Below are positions 24,998 to 32,831 of a DNA stretch of 64,000 nt, in pieces. The notes under the pieces are model-generated. The model was not told where the DNA came from. It was given only the letters and a program-made list of their open reading frames with translations, and searched no databases. The DNA lies in NCBI RefSeq assembly GCF_900116495.1, contig NZ_FPAY01000012.1:1-64000 (forward strand). The letters are read 5' to 3'. The stretch is from Arthrobacter sp. ov118. Its GTDB lineage: Bacteria > Actinomycetota > Actinomycetes > Actinomycetales > Micrococcaceae. Position 1 is the first letter of the stretch. Each line of letters begins with the position of its first letter. The position numbers and the translations under genes are program-made.

Positions 24998-25846
24998 ATG
25001 GGCTTCGTTATTAACAACAACCTTGCGGCAAACAACTCTTACCGCAGCCTCAACAACACCCAGAACGATCTCTCCAAGTCCCTGGAGAAGCTGTCCACTG
25101 GCCTGCGCATCAACCGCGCCGGCGACGACGCAGCAGGCCTGTCCATCTCGGAGGGCCTGAAGTCTCAGGTGACCGGTTCGGCCCAGGCCGCCCGCAACGC
25201 CCAGGACGGCATCTCTGTCATCCAGACCGCTGAAGGCGCCCTGACCGAGGTCCACTCCATCCTGCAGCGTGTGCGTGACCTCGCTGTCCAGGCCGGTAAC
25301 GACTCGAACAACGCGGATGCCCGCACGGCAATCAAAACCGAATCCGACGCACTCGCGGACGAACTGACCCGTATCGGCAACTCGACCAACTTCAACGGCA
25401 CTTCGCTGCTGAACGCCAAGGGCGGCACGGCTACGGACGGAAAGCTGACCTTCCAGGTCGGCGCTGGTGGGGTTGCTGCCAACGACCAGATCGTGGTGGA
25501 CCTTTCGGGTGCTGACATCACCGCGGTGGGAACCGCGGTGAAGGCGCTTACTTTCGACACGGCTGCCAACGCCGCGTCGTCGATCACGGCACTGGACACC
25601 CAGATCAAGTCTGTTTCGACACAGCGTTCAAACATCGGTGCTGTTCAGAACCGTCTCGAGCACGCGGTGAAGACCCTGAACGTTGCCGGTGAAAACCTGC
25701 AGGCCGCTCAGTCCCGCATCGCCGACGTCGACATGGCACAGGAAATGGTCAAGTTCACCAAGGCCAACATCCTGTCCCAGGCCGGCACCGCAATGCTGGC
25801 CCAGGCCAACCAGTCCAGCCAGGGCGTTCTTTCCCTCCTGCGCTAA
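24998..25846 (+). CDS. fliC: Flagellin
   Basis: This is the filament subunit, exported through the flagellar type III apparatus. The 282-aa protein has the N-terminal D0/D1 signature (NNNLAANNSYRSLNNTQNDL, 'LSTGLRINRAGDDAAGLSIS' and 'AEGALTEVHSILQRVRDL') and the C-terminal partner helix (AAQSRIADVDMAQEM, ending QGVLSLLR). The variable middle is only about 60 residues, so the filament surface domain is minimal. GGAGG lies 7 nt before the ATG and overlaps a putative CsrA site. It is divergent from the flgN operon and has its own promoter and terminator. Confidence 0.97.
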   Translation: MGFVINNNLAANNSYRSLNNTQNDLSKSLEKLSTGLRINRAGDDAAGLSISEGLKSQVTGSAQAARNAQDGISVIQTAEGALTEVHSILQRVRDLAVQAGNDSNNADARTAIKTESDALADELTRIGNSTNFNGTSLLNAKGGTATDGKLTFQVGAGGVAANDQIVVDLSGADITAVGTAVKALTFDTAANAASSITALDTQIKSVSTQRSNIGAVQNRLEHAVKTLNVAGENLQAAQSRIADVDMAQEMVKFTKANILSQAGTAMLAQANQSSQGVLSLLR

Positions 25847-25933
25847 ACCGGTTCCTGCAGACCGGCAGTCCAGAAGTAAGAGGGTCTGCCACCCTGATCG
25901 GACGAAGAAACACCCCCGATCACCACGCGGCGG

Positions 25934-25970
25934 AAGGGCCGGACGATGCCACAATCATCGTCCGGCCCTT
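25934..25970 (+). terminator. Intrinsic terminator after fliC
   Basis: A 15-bp perfect stem (AAGGGCCGGACGATG pairing with CATCGTCCGGCCCTT) with a 7-nt loop. It separates fliC from fliD, which lies 70 nt further on. No FliA-type promoter was seen for fliD, so read-through from fliC may still supply fliD-fliS. Confidence 0.88.
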
Positions 25971-26039
25971 ACGTGCAACACGGATATTAGAAGAACAGCA
26001 CCACCAACAAGCAGATCTTGTCAGCAAGGAGAGGCAGCC

Positions 26040-27362
26040 ATGGGGATCTCACTCGACGGACTGGCCAGCGGGCTGGATACCACCGCGCTCATCAGCTCCA
26101 TCATGCAGTCAGAAGCTTTGCCGCAGACCCTGCTGAAGAACAAGTCCTATGACGTCCAGTCGATGGTCACGGCCCTCCAGGGGCTCAACAGCAAAGTCGC
26201 AGCGCTCGCGACGCAGGCCACGGCCGCCGCCAAGCCCGGCGCCCTGGACCTCTACACCGCGACCACGAGCAGCGACAAGGTCGTCGCCACAACCACTGCC
26301 TCCGCCAAAGCAGGTTCCATCGATTTTCAGGTGAACAAGCTGGCCCAGACCCAGGTCACGGTCACCGACAAGGTAGTGGGCTGGCCCTACACCACCATGA
26401 CCATTAACAGCGGGGGCCAGACCTACACCATCACCCCGCTGACCAGTTCGTTGGACGACGTCGTGAACTCCGTCAACGCTGCGGGAGCAGGCGTGACGGC
26501 CAGCAAGGTCTCGGTGGGCGGAGGGGAATTCCGGCTCCAGTTCTCGGCCACGAAGTCCGGCAGCGCCGGTGCCTTCACCATTTCCGACGCCGGCACGGCC
26601 TTCACGGATGTCAAAACCGCCCAGGACGCTGAAATCGCTCTCTGGCCGGGAACAACCGCCGCCCAGACTGTGAAGTCGTCCACGAACACCTTCACGGATC
26701 TTCTGCCCGGTGTGTCCATTTCCGCCAAAGAAGTGACCCCCGCCCCCGTAACGCTCACGGTTTCCCGCGACGACGCCGGCATCACCAAAGTCGCCTCCGA
26801 CCTCGTGGACGGGGTGAACGGCATCTTCTCGCTCGTGGCAAGCAAGAGCGCGGTCAGCACCACCACGAACACCAGCGGCACCACCACGTCAGCCGGAGCC
26901 TTTGCCGGCGACAGCACGGTGCGCTCGGTGAACCAAAGCATCCTCTCGGCCGCGTCACTGCCAGTCGGCACTCCGCCGAAGTCGCCGTCGGAGATCGGCA
27001 TCAGCATCACCAAGACCGGCACCATGGAATTCGACGGCAAAAAGTTTGCTGCCGCCCTCGCCGCCGACCCCGCGGGCACTGCCGCCAAGGTGCAGGAAAT
27101 CGCCGGGCGGATCGCCACCGCGGCTACCGCGGCGTCGGACAAGTACACGGGCACGCTGACCACCACCATCACGGGCCAGCAGTCCGAAGTCCGCGACCTT
27201 GCCGATCGGATCAGCGACTGGGACACCAGGCTCGCCTCCCGCCAGGCCACGCTCAAGAGCACCTACTCGGCCCTTGAGGTGGCGCTGAGCAACATGAAGG
27301 CCCAGCAGACATGGCTCTCCTCCCAGCTCGCCGGCCTCTCCACGGGAAGCAGTTCATCATGA
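26040..27362 (+). CDS. fliD: Flagellar filament cap protein FliD (HAP2)
   Basis: FliD caps the growing filament and helps flagellin fold at the tip. The 440-aa protein starts with 'GISLDGLASGLDTTALISSIM', a firm FliD signature, has a threonine-rich central part with 'VNKLAQTQVTVTDK', and ends with 'LADRISDWDTRLASRQATLKSTYSALEVALSNMKAQQTWLSSQL', the conserved C-terminal coiled helix. ATG 26040 has AAGGAGAGG in front; the frame is open much further upstream but that part lies in the fliC terminator region. The fliS ATG overlaps its stop. Confidence 0.96.
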   Translation: MGISLDGLASGLDTTALISSIMQSEALPQTLLKNKSYDVQSMVTALQGLNSKVAALATQATAAAKPGALDLYTATTSSDKVVATTTASAKAGSIDFQVNKLAQTQVTVTDKVVGWPYTTMTINSGGQTYTITPLTSSLDDVVNSVNAAGAGVTASKVSVGGGEFRLQFSATKSGSAGAFTISDAGTAFTDVKTAQDAEIALWPGTTAAQTVKSSTNTFTDLLPGVSISAKEVTPAPVTLTVSRDDAGITKVASDLVDGVNGIFSLVASKSAVSTTTNTSGTTTSAGAFAGDSTVRSVNQSILSAASLPVGTPPKSPSEIGISITKTGTMEFDGKKFAAALAADPAGTAAKVQEIAGRIATAATAASDKYTGTLTTTITGQQSEVRDLADRISDWDTRLASRQATLKSTYSALEVALSNMKAQQTWLSSQLAGLSTGSSSS

Positions 27363-27892
27363 CCACCAACGGCTACGGCTACGGCACGGGGGGCTTCGGC
27401 AGTGCAGCCCAACGGAACCAGTACCTCGAAGATTCCGTCCTCTCGGCGCCGCCCGCCCGGCTGCTCACCATGCTCTACGACCGGCTCCTGCTGGACCTGG
27501 GCCGGGCGGAATCCGCGCAGCAGGCCGCCAACTGGCCGGTCGCCTCGGAGAACCTCCTGCACGCCCAGGCCATCATCGCCGAGCTCATCTCGTCCCTGAA
27601 GACCGACGCCTGGGATGGTGCCGACGGGCTGCTCGGCCTCTATAACTACGCCTTCACGGCCCTGGTGAACGCCAACATCCAGCGCGATCCTGCCTTGACC
27701 CGCGAAGCCATCGAACTGCTGGAACCCCTGCGCCAGGCCTGGCACGAGGCCGCGGCAGCCGTTCCGGCGCCTGCCGCGGCAGGTAACGGAACCGCCGCAG
27801 CGTTCGCCGGCGCAGCCCCTGCCGCCTTCTCAGCAGCCGGGGCCTGGAACACCCAGTCCGGAACAGGTGGCGGGAGTCTCGGTTTTGGCTGA
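27359..27892 (+). CDS. fliS: Flagellin export chaperone FliS
   Basis: FliS binds newly made flagellin and keeps it unfolded for export. The 177-aa protein has the FliS four-helix core: 'QRNQYLEDSVLSAPPARLLTMLYDRLLLDLGRAE' followed by 'LLHAQAIIAELISSLKTDAWDGADGLLGLYNYAFTALVNANI' and 'LEPLRQAWHEAA'. The last 40 residues are Ala/Pro-rich and variable. It starts inside the fliD stop (ATGA) and its end overlaps the next small gene. Confidence 0.94.
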   Translation: MTTNGYGYGTGGFGSAAQRNQYLEDSVLSAPPARLLTMLYDRLLLDLGRAESAQQAANWPVASENLLHAQAIIAELISSLKTDAWDGADGLLGLYNYAFTALVNANIQRDPALTREAIELLEPLRQAWHEAAAAVPAPAAAGNGTAAAFAGAAPAAFSAAGAWNTQSGTGGGSLGFG

Positions 27893-28319
27893 GCAGGCTG
27901 ACCCCGATGCCGGTTTAGGGGAAGCCGGTTCCAGCTACGCCGAGGTAACCCTGAACGAGTCAACGGACGCAGATACCGCAGATACCGCACTGGCCGCCTG
28001 GTCGGCTGTCCTGGACATGCTCGAAATGGCTGTCCACGCCGCCGAGCGGACCCTGAAGGATCCGCTGGGACCGCTGTCCGTTGCGACCGGGTCCGTGGCG
28101 GAGCCACGGCCGGAGAAACGCTGGTCGCCCCCGTCACTGTCGGGACCCTTGCCGGCCGCCGCCCGGCGTCGCGCCGTAGCCCTGGCCGCGGCCCAGGAAC
28201 GCGTGGCCATCCGGCTGGAAGAGGCCAGGATAGGAGTTGCCCGTCAGCTGCAGGCGGTGTCCTCGGTGCCCGGGGTGGGGGAGTCCTCCAGTGCCGTGTA
28301 CCTGGACGTGAACGGCTGA
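27867..28319 (+). CDS. Hypothetical protein in the fliD-fliS unit, possible FliT-like chaperone
   Basis: This 150-aa protein has no clear family. It starts at a GTG inside the 3' end of fliS (26-nt overlap), so it is probably translated with it. Two helical stretches are seen: 'AAWSAVLDMLEMAVHAAERTL' and 'RRAVALAAAQERVAIRLEEARIGVARQLQAV', separated by a proline-rich linker. The position after fliS is where FliT, the FliD chaperone, is usually found, and the helical build fits, but no FliT motif is visible. The start could also be a TTG or GTG a few codons later. Confidence 0.65.
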   Translation: MAGVSVLAEQADPDAGLGEAGSSYAEVTLNESTDADTADTALAAWSAVLDMLEMAVHAAERTLKDPLGPLSVATGSVAEPRPEKRWSPPSLSGPLPAAARRRAVALAAAQERVAIRLEEARIGVARQLQAVSSVPGVGESSSAVYLDVNG

Positions 28320-28423
28320 GCCCTCCAGTTCCAAACCAGCCGTGAGAGCCCCGGAATAGCAGCCGAAAAGGCGCCGGAGAAACCGGACGGAACAACCCGG
28401 CAGTATTTCTCCCAGTTTTCCCC

Positions 28424-28450
28424 TAACGCGGCGCTGACCAGTGCCGATAA
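28424..28450 (+). promoter_or_regulatory. FliA/WhiG-type promoter of the flgB operon
   Basis: TAAC (28424-28427), 15 nt, GCCGATAA (28443-28450). The -10 element is a perfect consensus match with exact spacing, the best site in this locus. The predicted start near 28457 gives a leader of about 67 nt for flgB. Confidence 0.9.
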
Positions 28451-28459
28451 CCCTTTGTA

Positions 28460-28474
28460 GAGCACGGATCGCTC
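28460..28474 (+). promoter_or_regulatory. Putative CsrA hairpin 1 in the flgB leader
   Basis: GAGC-ACGGATC-GCTC forms a 4-bp stem with GGA in a 7-nt loop. It shares the heptamer CACGGAT with the flagellin leader hairpin and with the next hairpin. It would lie at the very 5' end of the transcript. Confidence 0.6.
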
Positions 28475-28481
28475 GTTTACC

Positions 28482-28496
28482 GGCCACGGATCGGCC
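28482..28496 (+). promoter_or_regulatory. Putative CsrA hairpin 2 in the flgB leader
   Basis: GGCC-ACGGATC-GGCC has the same 7-nt ACGGATC loop as the hairpin 22 nt upstream. It ends 27 nt before the flgB GTG start. Two identical loops suggest a dimer of CsrA could bridge them. Confidence 0.6.
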
Positions 28497-28523
28497 ACCC
28501 CCACCTTTCCCAGGCAGGACTCT

Positions 28524-28865
28524 GTGCTCGAATCCGTGACTTCCGCCGCCTTGGCCAGTGCCATGGACGGGCTGGCATTGCGCCAGCGCACCATCGCGAA
28601 CAACATCGCGAACGTCAACACGCCGAACTACCACGCGAAGCGTGTCAGCTTCGAAGATGCCCTCGCGGCGTCGGTGCAGTCCGGCGACGGCAACGTCCAG
28701 GCAACTACGGCGGATTCCCTGGAACCCACTCAGCTGAACGGCAACAACGTCAACCTGGACACCGAAACGCTGTCCAACATCGACACAGTGCTGCGCTTCC
28801 AGTTCGCCGCCCGGGCCGCCAACACCGAATTCACCGCCGTGCGCTCCGCCCTGAGGACCAGCTGA
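28524..28865 (+). CDS. flgB: Flagellar proximal rod protein FlgB
   Basis: FlgB forms the proximal rod. The 113-aa protein has the rod motif 'GLALRQRTIANNIANVNTPNYHAKRVSFEDAL' and ends with the 'FQFAARAANTEFTAVRSAL' helix. The GTG start has AGGCAGGA upstream. It is the first gene of a long rightward operon with nearly all genes overlapping by 1-11 nt. Confidence 0.95.
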   Translation: MLESVTSAALASAMDGLALRQRTIANNIANVNTPNYHAKRVSFEDALAASVQSGDGNVQATTADSLEPTQLNGNNVNLDTETLSNIDTVLRFQFAARAANTEFTAVRSALRTS

Positions 28866-29257
28866 TGACTTTTGACATGATCGGCATCGCCGGCTCGGCC
28901 CTGACCGTCCACCGCAAATGGCTCGATGCCGTCTCGGACAACCTCGCGAACATGAACAACGCCTCCGCCACCAGCGGTCCCGCCTTCCAGGCCCGCTACG
29001 TCGAGGCCACCGAGGGCGCGGAAGGCTCCGGCGTATACGTCAAGGGCACCGCACTCGGCAGTGCCGAGGGCAGGATCGTGCACCAGCCGGACCACCCGCT
29101 GGCCGACGCCAACGGCAACGTGAAGTACCCGGACATCGACATGGCCGAACAAATGGGCGCACTCATCATCGCCCAGCGCGGTTACCAGGCCAACGCGCAG
29201 TTAGTGGACCGCGCCCGCGAAACCTACACAGCTGCCCTTGAGATTGGACGCTCTTAA
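28865..29257 (+). CDS. flgC: Flagellar proximal rod protein FlgC
   Basis: The 130-aa FlgC is the second proximal rod subunit. It has the N-terminal 'ALTVHRKWLDAVSDNLANMNNA' rod motif and the conserved C-terminal 'YPDIDMAEQMGALIIAQRGYQANAQLVDRARETYTAALEIG' segment. Start and stop overlap flgB and fliE by one base each (TGATG and TAATG). Confidence 0.96.
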   Translation: MTFDMIGIAGSALTVHRKWLDAVSDNLANMNNASATSGPAFQARYVEATEGAEGSGVYVKGTALGSAEGRIVHQPDHPLADANGNVKYPDIDMAEQMGALIIAQRGYQANAQLVDRARETYTAALEIGRS

Positions 29258-29568
29258 TGACTGTCGCCCCCATCGCCCCCGTCCAGGGTGTCCTGCCGAC
29301 AAACTATGTCACAGGCGCGGGTACGGCCCCCGCCGCCGGCACGGACGGCTCCGCCTTCGCCTCGTCCCTCACCGGTGCGGTGGATAACCTCCAGCAGCTG
29401 CAGTCGACGTCGAACCAGCTGGCCGTCTCCGCCGTCACCGGCAACCTGGACGACATCCACAACGCCACGCTCGCCGCCACCCGCGCCCAGGTCACGCTCG
29501 AGCTCATGGCCACCGTGCGCAACAAAGGTGTTGACGCATTCAACGAGATCATGAGGATGCAGGCCTGA
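29257..29568 (+). CDS. fliE: Flagellar MS-ring/rod adaptor FliE
   Basis: FliE joins the MS ring to the rod and gates export. The 103-aa protein has 'FASSLTGAVDNLQQLQSTSNQLAVSAVTGNLDDIHNATLAATRAQVTLELMATVRNKGVDAFNEIMRMQ', the family's C-terminal two-thirds. The first 30 residues are variable. It lies between flgC and fliF, as usual. Confidence 0.95.
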   Translation: MTVAPIAPVQGVLPTNYVTGAGTAPAAGTDGSAFASSLTGAVDNLQQLQSTSNQLAVSAVTGNLDDIHNATLAATRAQVTLELMATVRNKGVDAFNEIMRMQA

Positions 29569-31181
29569 TGCCTCCGCAACTAACCGCTTTCTTCCAGCGC
29601 CTCGGCGCGGGCCTGAAGGGCTTCACCGCCGGCCAGCGCACCCTGGCCGTGCTCGGCGCCGCCCTGCTGGTGGTCGGCATCGTGGCCCTGTCCGCCTGGC
29701 TCACCCGCCCGGTGCTGACCCCGCTGTTTTCGGGCCTGCAGACCACCGACGCCAATGGCATCGTCGAACAGCTCCGCAAGGACAACGTTCCCTATGAGCT
29801 CAGCGACGGCGGCTCCACCATCCTGGTCCCGCAGGACAAGGTCTACGACGAACGCCTCAAGGCAGCGGCCGCGGGCCTGCCCACCGCCGCCGCCACTGGC
29901 TACTCCCTCCTCGACAAGATGGGCGTGACGTCCTCGGAGTTCCAGCAGTCCGTCACCTACAAGCGCGCCCTCGAAGGCGAACTCACCAGCACGATTGAAG
30001 CCATGGACGGAGTGCAGACCGCCGCCGTCAGGCTCGCCATCCCGGAAAAGACCGTCTTCGTATCCACGGCCCCGGACACCACCGCCTCGGTGTTTGTCCA
30101 GACCGACGCCGGCACCACCCTCTCGAGCGACAAGGTGCAGGCGATCGTCCACCTGACCTCCGCCGCCATCGAAAACCTCAAGCCGGCCAACGTCTCCGTG
30201 GTCGACTCCCAAGGCAACGTGCTCTCCACCGTCGGTGGCGGGACTGCCGGATCCTCCAGCAAGCAGGCCAGCGACTACCAGAACCGCACCTCCGACGCCG
30301 TCCGGGCCGTCCTGGACCGCGTGGTGGGGCCGGGCAACTCCACCGTCGCCGTCGCCGCCGACGTGACGGGCGAATCCGCCCAGCAGAAGAGCGAAACGTT
30401 CTCCAACACCAACGGTGCCCTGCCGCTGAGCGAGTCGTCCAAGTCCGAAAAGTACACCGGAACCGGGGGAGGCGCCGCGGGCGTCCTCGGCCCGGACAAC
30501 ATCGCCGTTCCCGGCGGCACCACCAGCGGCAACGGCAACTTCGATTCCACTACCGAAACCAAGAACAACGCCGTCAACAAGGTCACCGAGGACCGGACCA
30601 TCCCGGCCGGGGCCATCAAGCGGCAGACCATCTCCGTGGCCGTCAGCCAGGCCGCCGCCGGCGGCCTGAACCTCGTTGCACTGAAGAACCTCGTCACCTC
30701 GGCAGCCGGAGTGGATGCTGCAAGAGGCGACGTCGTCACCGTTGAAGTGGTGCCGTTCAGCACATCTGCGGCCGACAACGCGGCCAAGGCGCTCGCGGAG
30801 GCCCAGGCCAACGCCGAAGCCGAAAAGCAGGCAGCATTCTTTGGAACCCTCATCACCGCGGGCAGCATCCTGCTCGGCCTGCTGATCCTGGCCCTGGTGC
30901 TCACGGTCATCCTGCGGCGCCGCCAGAAGCGCGAACCCGTGGACCTCGGCGAACGCCTGGACCTGGAGATCATGCCGGTGGTTCCACCCGTTACGGCCCT
31001 TCCGCCGGCTCCGGCGACGTCGGCGATCCCGATCACCGCCCTGCCCCCGCTGCCGGGACCGACGCTTGAGCAGATGGAGGTCGAACGCCGCCGGCAGGAG
31101 ATCGACAGCATGGTCGCGGCCAACCCTGAGCGGGCGGCCGACTACCTGCGCAGCCTCATGGATGACAGGCAGCCGGCATGA
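29568..31181 (+). CDS. fliF: Flagellar MS-ring protein FliF
   Basis: FliF builds the membrane ring that seeds flagellar assembly. The 537-aa protein has a first transmembrane segment at about residues 24-44, two ring-building domains (first with 'FSGLQTTDANGIVEQLRKDNVPYELSDGG'; second with 'VSVVDSQGNVLS'), a second transmembrane segment at about residues 424-447 (LITAGSILLGLLILALVLTVIL) and a cytoplasmic tail that ends in a charged helix for FliG binding. Length matches the family. Confidence 0.96.
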   Translation: MPPQLTAFFQRLGAGLKGFTAGQRTLAVLGAALLVVGIVALSAWLTRPVLTPLFSGLQTTDANGIVEQLRKDNVPYELSDGGSTILVPQDKVYDERLKAAAAGLPTAAATGYSLLDKMGVTSSEFQQSVTYKRALEGELTSTIEAMDGVQTAAVRLAIPEKTVFVSTAPDTTASVFVQTDAGTTLSSDKVQAIVHLTSAAIENLKPANVSVVDSQGNVLSTVGGGTAGSSSKQASDYQNRTSDAVRAVLDRVVGPGNSTVAVAADVTGESAQQKSETFSNTNGALPLSESSKSEKYTGTGGGAAGVLGPDNIAVPGGTTSGNGNFDSTTETKNNAVNKVTEDRTIPAGAIKRQTISVAVSQAAAGGLNLVALKNLVTSAAGVDAARGDVVTVEVVPFSTSAADNAAKALAEAQANAEAEKQAAFFGTLITAGSILLGLLILALVLTVILRRRQKREPVDLGERLDLEIMPVVPPVTALPPAPATSAIPITALPPLPGPTLEQMEVERRRQEIDSMVAANPERAADYLRSLMDDRQPA

Positions 31182-32194
31182 AGCCAGCAGAGGCAGTCCT
31201 CACCGGCACCCAGCGCGCCGCCGTCGTACTGATGCAGATGAGTTCGGAGAACGCGGCCAGGGTCATGGCGCAGTTCACCGACAGCGAGGCGGAGGAAATC
31301 GCGGGCGAGATCGTCAAGCTCCGGAAAGTGGACCCGGACATCGCCGAGGAAATCATGAAGGATTTCCACCAGGCCGCGCAGACCAGTCAGCGCCAGGCCC
31401 GTGGCGGCCGGGAACTTGCCGAAGGCCTGCTGGAGGCGTCCTTCGGTTCCGAAAAGGCCGCCGGCCTGATCAACCGCCTGACGGTGAACTTGGCCGGGAA
31501 GTCCTTTGAGTTCCTCGAAGACATCGAACCAGTGCAGATCCTGGCCCTGATCGACGGCGAACTGCCGCAGACCATCGCCCTGGTGCTGGCCCACCTCAGC
31601 CCGCGCAAGGCCTCGGCGGTGATGTCCGGTCTGCCCGGCTCGCTGCGGGCCGACGTCGCCCTCAGCATCGCCACCATGGGATCCGGTGCGCCCGAAGCGA
31701 TCGGGATCGTCGCCGACACCCTCAAACTGCGCGGCGGCGCTGCGGTATCCCAGCAGGCCTCGAAGGTGGTGGGCGGCATCCAGCCGCTGCTTGAGATCAT
31801 CAACCGGACCGACGCCGGCACGGAACGCTCAGTGCTCGATGGCCTGGACCTGCTTGATCCCGACCTTGCGGTGGAGATCCGGGCCCAGATGGTGACCTTC
31901 GACGACATCGTGAAACTGGAACGCCGCGACGTCCAGCTGGTGCTCCGAGGCCTTGACGCGTCTGTCCTGTCGGTGGCCATGAAGGGTGCCTCCGAGCCGG
32001 TCCTGGAAACCATCACCACCAACGTCTCCGGACGCAACTTGGAGATCCTTGAGTCCGAGATCGCAGCCTTGGGCCCGCTGCGGGCCTCCCAGATCGAAGA
32101 GGCCCGTGCCGCCGTCGTCCGGTCCATTCGCGAGCTCGAGGCCGAGGGCCAGATCACCATCCAGCGCGGGGACGAAGAAGACTATGTCTACTAA
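31178..32194 (+). CDS. fliG: Flagellar motor switch protein FliG
   Basis: FliG is the rotor protein that contacts MotA. The 338-aa protein shows the N domain ('TGTQRAAVVLMQMSSENAARVMAQF'), the middle domain with 'EPVQILALIDGELPQTIALVLAHL', and the C domain with 'MVTFDDIVKLERRDVQLVLRGLD' and 'GRNLEILESEIAALGPLRASQIEEARA', the charged torque helix. It overlaps fliF by 4 bp and fliH by 11 bp. Confidence 0.97.
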   Translation: MKPAEAVLTGTQRAAVVLMQMSSENAARVMAQFTDSEAEEIAGEIVKLRKVDPDIAEEIMKDFHQAAQTSQRQARGGRELAEGLLEASFGSEKAAGLINRLTVNLAGKSFEFLEDIEPVQILALIDGELPQTIALVLAHLSPRKASAVMSGLPGSLRADVALSIATMGSGAPEAIGIVADTLKLRGGAAVSQQASKVVGGIQPLLEIINRTDAGTERSVLDGLDLLDPDLAVEIRAQMVTFDDIVKLERRDVQLVLRGLDASVLSVAMKGASEPVLETITTNVSGRNLEILESEIAALGPLRASQIEEARAAVVRSIRELEAEGQITIQRGDEEDYVY

Positions 32195-32831
32195 CAGCGC
32201 CGCCCGCAGCGCCCCGGCGCGCATCGTCTTTCCCTCGCTGCGGGCGAACGGCCCTGCCACCGAGCAGGCCGGATACACCGAGGGGCACGCCGCAGGCTAC
32301 GCTGCCGGGGTGCGCGCCGCCGCCAAGGAACAGCGCCGCTGGCGGGACCGGATGGCCGCCGAGCAGGCAGCCTCCCTGGCCGCAGGGCAGCAGGACCTGG
32401 ACCGCGCCGTGCGCGCCCTCGCCGTCGCCCGGACCGACTTTGCGCACCGCAACGTGCAGGCTCTGCAAGACGCCGAAGAGGTCCTGGCCCGCACGGCCCT
32501 GGAACTGGCCGAGGCCATCCTCGGCTACGAACTGGCCGAAGGCACGCGGACCGCGCGCGCCGCACTGGCCCGTGCACTCTCCGGAAGCGACGCCGCCACG
32601 GTGCTGGCGATCCGGCTGCACCCGGCGGACATCGACGTCCTCACCCGGGAAGGGCAGGAACTGCCCGCCGGCCTGCCGCTCATCGCGGACCCTTCCCTGG
32701 GCCGCGGCGACGCGAAGGCCGAATACCAGCAGGGCTGGTTCGACGCCGGGCTCCGCACTGCCCTGGAGCGGGCCCGCACCGCCCTCCTGGGCGAATCCGG
32801 CCTGGGCGACGCCAGCGGGGGCTCGGCATGA
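32184..32831 (+). CDS. fliH: Flagellar export ATPase regulator FliH
   Basis: FliH forms the stator of the export ATPase and holds FliI in check. The 215-aa protein starts at an ATG inside fliG. It has the N-terminal 'YTEGHAAGYAAGVRAA' G-x3-G helix typical of FliH, a long coiled helix, and a C-terminal V-ATPase E-type fold ('RLHPADIDVL', 'IADPSLGRGDAKAEYQQGWFDAGLRTAL'). Placement between fliG and fliI confirms the call. Confidence 0.92.
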   Translation: MSTNSAARSAPARIVFPSLRANGPATEQAGYTEGHAAGYAAGVRAAAKEQRRWRDRMAAEQAASLAAGQQDLDRAVRALAVARTDFAHRNVQALQDAEEVLARTALELAEAILGYELAEGTRTARAALARALSGSDAATVLAIRLHPADIDVLTREGQELPAGLPLIADPSLGRGDAKAEYQQGWFDAGLRTALERARTALLGESGLGDASGGSA

